NCBI GenBank assembly: GCA_026706815.1 | Contig: JAPOYA010000061.1 | Span: 1-35,460 of the forward strand | From: Acidimicrobiaceae bacterium | GTDB taxonomy: Bacteria > Actinomycetota > Acidimicrobiia > Acidimicrobiales > Aldehydirespiratoraceae | Length of the DNA: 35,460 nt | Direction: 5' to 3' | In this document: positions 32,199-35,460 of the stretch, piece after piece | How positions within the stretch are numbered: the first letter of the stretch is position 1 | Layout of the letters: every line of letters starts with the position of its first letter | Program-made: the position numbers and the translations under genes | The notes under the pieces: model-generated | The model's input: only the letters and a program-made list of their open reading frames with translations | What the model was told of the DNA's origin: nothing | The model's database searches: none

Positions 32199-33394
32199 GC
32201 GCGTGCCTTGCGGATGCGCTCCGCGGTCCCCAAGCGCTGACTCTGTGCTTGGGCGTGCGGGAGACGACGGCCCAGTTCCCCGATCCTCAGGCCGTGTGTG
32301 GCGATGGGCGTGACTCCGGCGTCTTGCAGACCCTCATAGCGGGCGGACAGAGCCGCCTTCTTGCGGACCTGATGCGGTTGCATGTCGTCGAAACTGCGGG
32401 GAGGGATGGGTTCGCCGAGGACGATGCAGCCCTCCGACGCCGCGTTGGCTATGAGTGACTCGCCGGTGGCGCTGCGCACGATGATTCCGCTGAATCCCTC
32501 GTCCTCACCGGTCGGCGCGCCGCCCGGCCAGACATCGGCAACGGCGACGTCGGCGGCTTCGCCCAGGGCGTCGGGACAGAGTTTGCAGCGGGTTTCGACG
32601 TCCCAGGTTCCCTCGTCCTCCCACATCTGCAGATAACCGATTTCGAACACTTCGCCTTCGCTGGTCTCCACACGGGTCGGGCCGGGGTTTCCGTGCCCGC
32701 GGTATCGGAACAGCGAGACGGCGGACTCATCAACGCCCAGCTGTTCAAGCAGCAGACGCGATTTCGACAGCCGTGACTGGCCTCCGCACACCATGGCCAG
32801 CCGCGCGACCACGAGGCGGTCTATGCGGGAGTCGAGCGAATTCAGCCGGTGCAGTGCCCCGAGATCACAGGGCTTGGCGATCACCGCGAACGGCTCGTTC
32901 CGTCCAAGGGCATGCTCAAGCCCCGACAGAGGGGCGGTCGGCCCGTATCGCGATCCCGTGTTGGCCTGAACCTCTTCCGGCGTCTCGCTGATCACCCAGC
33001 GGCTTCTCATCGGCTGGGCCGGGTCGGCGCCTGTGTGGAGGACGAAAGCCGCGGTCTCAGAGCGCAGCAGGTACTGGCCGAGGCTGGTGAGCACTCCGGC
33101 GGTTGCGGCCTCGAAGCGCACCTCGGGGTTGGCGGCCCAGGCGTAGCGCATTGTGCCGTGACGTCCCCAGATCGGGTCCACGGGCATGTCCTGCGCGGCT
33201 CGGGCCTCCGCGACGACTCCGGGACAGCAGTCGATGATCTTTTCTTCTTCGGACGTGCTGAAAGCGTCGAGCGGAGTCGGACGCAAGGAACCGCCGGGGG
33301 TCATTGCCATCTGCACCCGTCCTCCGGTGAGTGCCTCACAGAGCCCGCAACCGATGCACAGGTCGTTGCCCACGATCTCAGCGACTGTGGTCAT
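32195..33394 (-). CDS. Coenzyme F420 hydrogenase/dehydrogenase beta-subunit-like protein (FrhB family)
   Basis: The 399-residue protein has an N-terminal Cys cluster CIGCGLC (Cys13, 16, 19) and CCPG (56-59) for a 4Fe-4S centre. ATAGVLTSLGQYLL, NTGSRYGPTAPL, AKPCDLGALHRL and MVCGGQ follow, and then a C-terminal CKLCPDALGEAADVAVADVW segment. These are FrhB/FdhB family features; the family moves electrons between flavin/Fe-S and F420 or acts on other two-electron substrates. The partner is unknown. Its ATG overlaps the sulfotransferase-like stop by 4 nt (ATGA) and its stop overlaps the enolase-type pseudogene start, so translation is coupled. Confidence 0.85.
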   Translation of the reverse strand: MTTVAEIVGNDLCIGCGLCEALTGGRVQMAMTPGGSLRPTPLDAFSTSEEEKIIDCCPGVVAEARAAQDMPVDPIWGRHGTMRYAWAANPEVRFEAATAGVLTSLGQYLLRSETAAFVLHTGADPAQPMRSRWVISETPEEVQANTGSRYGPTAPLSGLEHALGRNEPFAVIAKPCDLGALHRLNSLDSRIDRLVVARLAMVCGGQSRLSKSRLLLEQLGVDESAVSLFRYRGHGNPGPTRVETSEGEVFEIGYLQMWEDEGTWDVETRCKLCPDALGEAADVAVADVWPGGAPTGEDEGFSGIIVRSATGESLIANAASEGCIVLGEPIPPRSFDDMQPHQVRKKAALSARYEGLQDAGVTPIATHGLRIGELGRRLPHAQAQSQRLGTAERIRKARA

Positions 33395-34152
33395 GGCGCC
33401 TGGATCCGATGGGCGAACAGATGCTCGTAGTGGGGGCGGAGAAACTCGGATACCTCGCGAACACGGCTTGGTGCTGCAGCCAGGTCGATCGACGTCCGCA
33501 GTTGAGGCTCAAAGCCGCGCGAATTGCGCAGGTTCTCGTGGAATGAGCCACCGTCCCACCAACTGACCTCTTGGCGCTCTCCGGGAGTCCATTGCAGCGC
33601 TTCTGGAATGAAGTCGATGCCCACAGCCTCGCACCAGGCTGCAACCACTGCGGGCGGGTTCTCCAACAGATCGTCGCTGTCGATGACCGGCGGCGGTCGG
33701 TGGTGTCTCGCTATCAGGTAATCGAACAGCGCCCGCTGCTCGGCGAACCCCGTCTCCTTGATGTGGAAGTCGGGCCAGTGCTTGTGCATCGACGTGACGG
33801 TCTTGGCGGGATCGCGGATCAGGAAGCTGTGGGTGAAGCGGTCGAAGAACGAATCGCTCCAAAGGGCGTCGAGGTAGTGCGGGAAATCCTTGATGAACAC
33901 TGCGCCGTTGCACGCGGCGTCCCGCACTCTCTCCCACGCTGATTCGTACGTGAGTCCCGGTGTTCGGACGCTGTCGGGTTGCAGACGGGGCCAATCGGGC
34001 GACTCGCCCTGGTACCACACCTCGCCGAAGGGCTCATGGAAGCAGGTCATGTCGCCGCGCATTCTCATCATCCACTCGAATGCGGTGGAGGTCGACCGGG
34101 GGACGGCCCAGAGTGCAAGGATCTTCGGTGGTGTTGTCGGTGGTTCAGTCAT
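33391..34152 (-). CDS. Sulfotransferase-like P-loop protein
   Basis: The 253-residue protein starts MTEPPTTPPKILALWAVPRS; WAVPRSTSTAFEWMM is the PAPS-binding-like loop. FHEPFGEVWY, IKDFPHYLD, HSFLIRDPAKTVTSMHKHWP with the 3'-phosphate-binding-like RDP, and DSDDLLENPPAVVAAWCEAVG follow. This is the sulfotransferase-like family often found in metabolic operons, with acceptor and even sulfotransfer unproven. The frame continues upstream as far as 35139, but that stretch overlaps two real genes in another frame. The ATG at 34152 overlaps the upstream stop by 4 nt. Confidence 0.8.
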   Translation of the reverse strand: MTEPPTTPPKILALWAVPRSTSTAFEWMMRMRGDMTCFHEPFGEVWYQGESPDWPRLQPDSVRTPGLTYESAWERVRDAACNGAVFIKDFPHYLDALWSDSFFDRFTHSFLIRDPAKTVTSMHKHWPDFHIKETGFAEQRALFDYLIARHHRPPPVIDSDDLLENPPAVVAAWCEAVGIDFIPEALQWTPGERQEVSWWDGGSFHENLRNSRGFEPQLRTSIDLAAAPSRVREVSEFLRPHYEHLFAHRIQAP

Positions 34153-34952
34153 GCGAGTCCTGAGAGCAGCGCTCCGTAGCCTGGTGTCGCAGGCAGATCC
34201 AGTTCTCTCAACATGGCCCAATAGAGCGCGGTGTCCGATGCCACGACGGGCGTGCCGGTGAGTCCTTCCACGGTGTCGATCACCCCGAGCATGCGGAAGC
34301 CGGCGCCGGTCTGGACGATGGCGTCGGCGTCGGGTGCGCTCTCGTGGGCTTTGACGGCTGCGGCCACCATCAGGTGGTTCGGGTAGTCCCACAGGGTTGC
34401 CGCCTCGATGGCCAGCTTTTCCTCGTGGTCCGCCACCAGGCCTTGGTCGATCAGGTCTCCCGCCCAGAGGATCTCGAACCCGGCTGCTTCGAGGTAGCCG
34501 TTGATGCCCGCAGACCAGTCGGGCCGGTAGTAGGCGTTGGCGACGGTGATGGTTTGCGCATCCATGGCTCGGAGCCCTTCGACGAGGCACTGGCCGGCCA
34601 TCAAGAATCGCGCTCCGGTCTCCTCGGACAGTCGGTCGCAGAATGCGGTGATCTCTTCCGGGCCGGTGTCGCCTTGGCAGTGTACCCAGTTGGAGCCGAC
34701 TTGGCCGATCACCTGACAGTGTGACCGCGCCAGGCAGACGGCTGCCTCTTCGAGCAGTTCGAAGTTGTCGGCGCGGTCGTCGAGGTTGTACTTGTACTCG
34801 GGGACGTGGAGGACGCGTTGCAGGATGCCCGTGCCGGACGGCGCTACGTCGAGGAATTGCTGGGGGCTGTCGTCGAAGTAGCGCGGGGTGGTGACGAAAC
34901 CGGTGTAAGCCCGGTATCGCCGGTGTTCGGGGTCGACGGCTGTGGTCGGCAT
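34149..34952 (-). CDS. Asp/Glu racemase superfamily protein (maleate isomerase / arylmalonate decarboxylase-like)
   Basis: The 267-residue protein has the two-lobed layout of the family: N-terminal YTGFVTTPRYF, an internal VANAYYRPDWSAGINGYLEA, AGFEILWAGDLID, and the C-terminal TGTPVVASDTALYWAMLREL. The positions where family members carry the catalytic Cys look altered: VGQVGSNWVH in lobe 1 and VQTGAGFRMLGVID in lobe 2, where CTN or CTS would be expected. Other Cys (79, 92, 122) exist but are not clearly in place. It may be a divergent isomerase, a decarboxylase, or a non-catalytic relative. GGAG lies about 9 nt before the ATG. It is coupled to the sulfotransferase-like gene by ATGA. Confidence 0.7.
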   Translation of the reverse strand: MPTTAVDPEHRRYRAYTGFVTTPRYFDDSPQQFLDVAPSGTGILQRVLHVPEYKYNLDDRADNFELLEEAAVCLARSHCQVIGQVGSNWVHCQGDTGPEEITAFCDRLSEETGARFLMAGQCLVEGLRAMDAQTITVANAYYRPDWSAGINGYLEAAGFEILWAGDLIDQGLVADHEEKLAIEAATLWDYPNHLMVAAAVKAHESAPDADAIVQTGAGFRMLGVIDTVEGLTGTPVVASDTALYWAMLRELDLPATPGYGALLSGLA

Positions 34953-34964
34953 CGTTCACGCTCC

Positions 34965-34998
34965 GTTCTGTCACATTCGCAGTTCTGTCACATTCGCA
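34965..34998 (-). repeat. 17-bp perfect tandem repeat containing the stop codon of the GcvT-like gene
   Basis: GTTCTGTCACATTCGCA (plus strand) occurs at 34965-34981 and 34982-34998 without mismatch. On the minus strand the first unit contains the stop TGA (34990-34988); the second unit lies between this stop and the ribosome site of the next gene. Confidence 0.92.
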
Positions 34999-35460
34999 AA
35001 CGCGAACTATCGGGATCGTAGACGGGTTTGTCAAGTACTCGCGCCGGGCGGAGTTCGCCCACCACCCGCACTTGCAGTTCGGTTCCGGCAACGGCCCTTT
35101 CGGGCGACAGGTAGGCGAAGCCCAGACCCTGTCCGACATGGTGCCCGTAGGCGCCCGACGTGATCAGGCCGACCGGTTCGCCGTTGCAGTAGATGCCGTC
35201 GCTGCCGTGTGCATCGGCGTCGTCGCTGTCGATGGCCAGGCAGGCGAGCTTCCAGCGGTACGGTCGCTCGCCGGATTCGGCCTGCGCCCGTCTGGCGAGC
35301 AGGGCGTCCCTGCCGACGAAGGGGCCTTTGTCGGCCTTGACGAAGCGGTGCAAGCCGGCCTCGTCCGGGCCGACGTCATGGGTCAGGTCGCGGCTGGTCA
35401 TGTACTGCTTCTCCATGCGCAGCGAGTCGAGCGCGTGGTTGCCGACGTTGGCGACGCCTA
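34988..35460 (-). CDS. GcvT-like C-terminal region of an aminomethyltransferase / dimethylglycine-sarcosine dehydrogenase (5' end outside window)
   Basis: The reading frame is open to the window edge, so only about 157 C-terminal residues are seen. GVANVGNHALDSLRMEKQYM, HDVGPDEAGLHRFV, KGPFVGRDALLARR, GEPVGLITSGAYGHHVGQGL and FAYLSPERAV are the folate-binding C-terminal motifs of GcvT and of the C-terminal half of dimethylglycine and sarcosine dehydrogenases. The family oxidatively removes N-methyl groups to tetrahydrofolate. The gap to the next gene is only 35 bp, so it probably belongs to the same operon. Confidence 0.85.
   Translation of the reverse strand, partial: GVANVGNHALDSLRMEKQYMTSRDLTHDVGPDEAGLHRFVKADKGPFVGRDALLARRAQAESGERPYRWKLACLAIDSDDADAHGSDGIYCNGEPVGLITSGAYGHHVGQGLGFAYLSPERAVAGTELQVRVVGELRPARVLDKPVYDPDSSRLRM

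Noticed and set aside
33391..35139. Single 582-residue protein on the minus strand
   Set aside because: Residues before the ATG at 34152 are low-complexity Arg-rich sequence overlapping two well-supported genes in another frame.

Overview
The window is a high-GC, densely packed bacterial chromosome segment, most likely from an actinobacterium and, as a weaker inference, from an Acidimicrobiia-like lineage. The support is a mycothione reductase, F420-type proteins (a luciferase-like oxidoreductase and an FrhB-like protein), the actinobacterial gcvH-garA-ftsR-bfn-merR order, and many promoters with a TANNNT -10 box placed 6 nt before the start codon (leaderless mRNAs). I saw no rRNA, tRNA, CRISPR array, insertion sequence or phage gene.

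Layout. 1-1451: partial secreted SpoIID-domain protein with an internal duplication. 1547-5655: surface-polysaccharide genes (DPM1-like glycosyltransferase, pyruvyl transferase, Wzm/Wzt-type ABC exporter) and uridine kinase. 5771-9838: a small conserved protein, an amidohydrolase, an acyl-CoA dehydrogenase and an AIM24-family protein. 9841-10884: selD, whose true start lies upstream of an in-frame TGA, so SelD is itself a selenoprotein. 10978-13872: nitronate monooxygenase, dusB, maf. 14184-16517: an unknown membrane protein, a HIT protein, a CDP-alcohol phosphatidyltransferase. 16555-21086: gcvH, zinc-ribbon/FHA protein, ftsR, hpt, bifunctional nuclease, MerR regulator, gcvT. 21161-25120: F420-type oxidoreductase, aroC, glpD. 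25146-31705: acyl-CoA synthetase, mycothione reductase, fused indolepyruvate:ferredoxin oxidoreductase. 31829-35460: a translationally coupled catabolic-looking operon (GcvT/dimethylglycine-dehydrogenase-like C-terminus, Asp/Glu-racemase-fold protein, sulfotransferase-like protein, FrhB-like protein, and an enolase-superfamily gene broken by a large internal deletion).

Most notable signals: (1) selenocysteine SelD, missed by ordinary gene calling; (2) short tandem repeats (15-21 bp units, 2 to about 10 copies) that start at or contain the stop codon of at least six genes; (3) divergent promoters built from a palindromic -10 shared by both directions (HIT/pgsA and glpD/acyl-CoA synthetase); (4) the decayed coupled operon at the right end, which may mark an uncharacterised methylated-amine or betaine pathway. 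All functional calls rest on reading motifs by eye; no searches were run.
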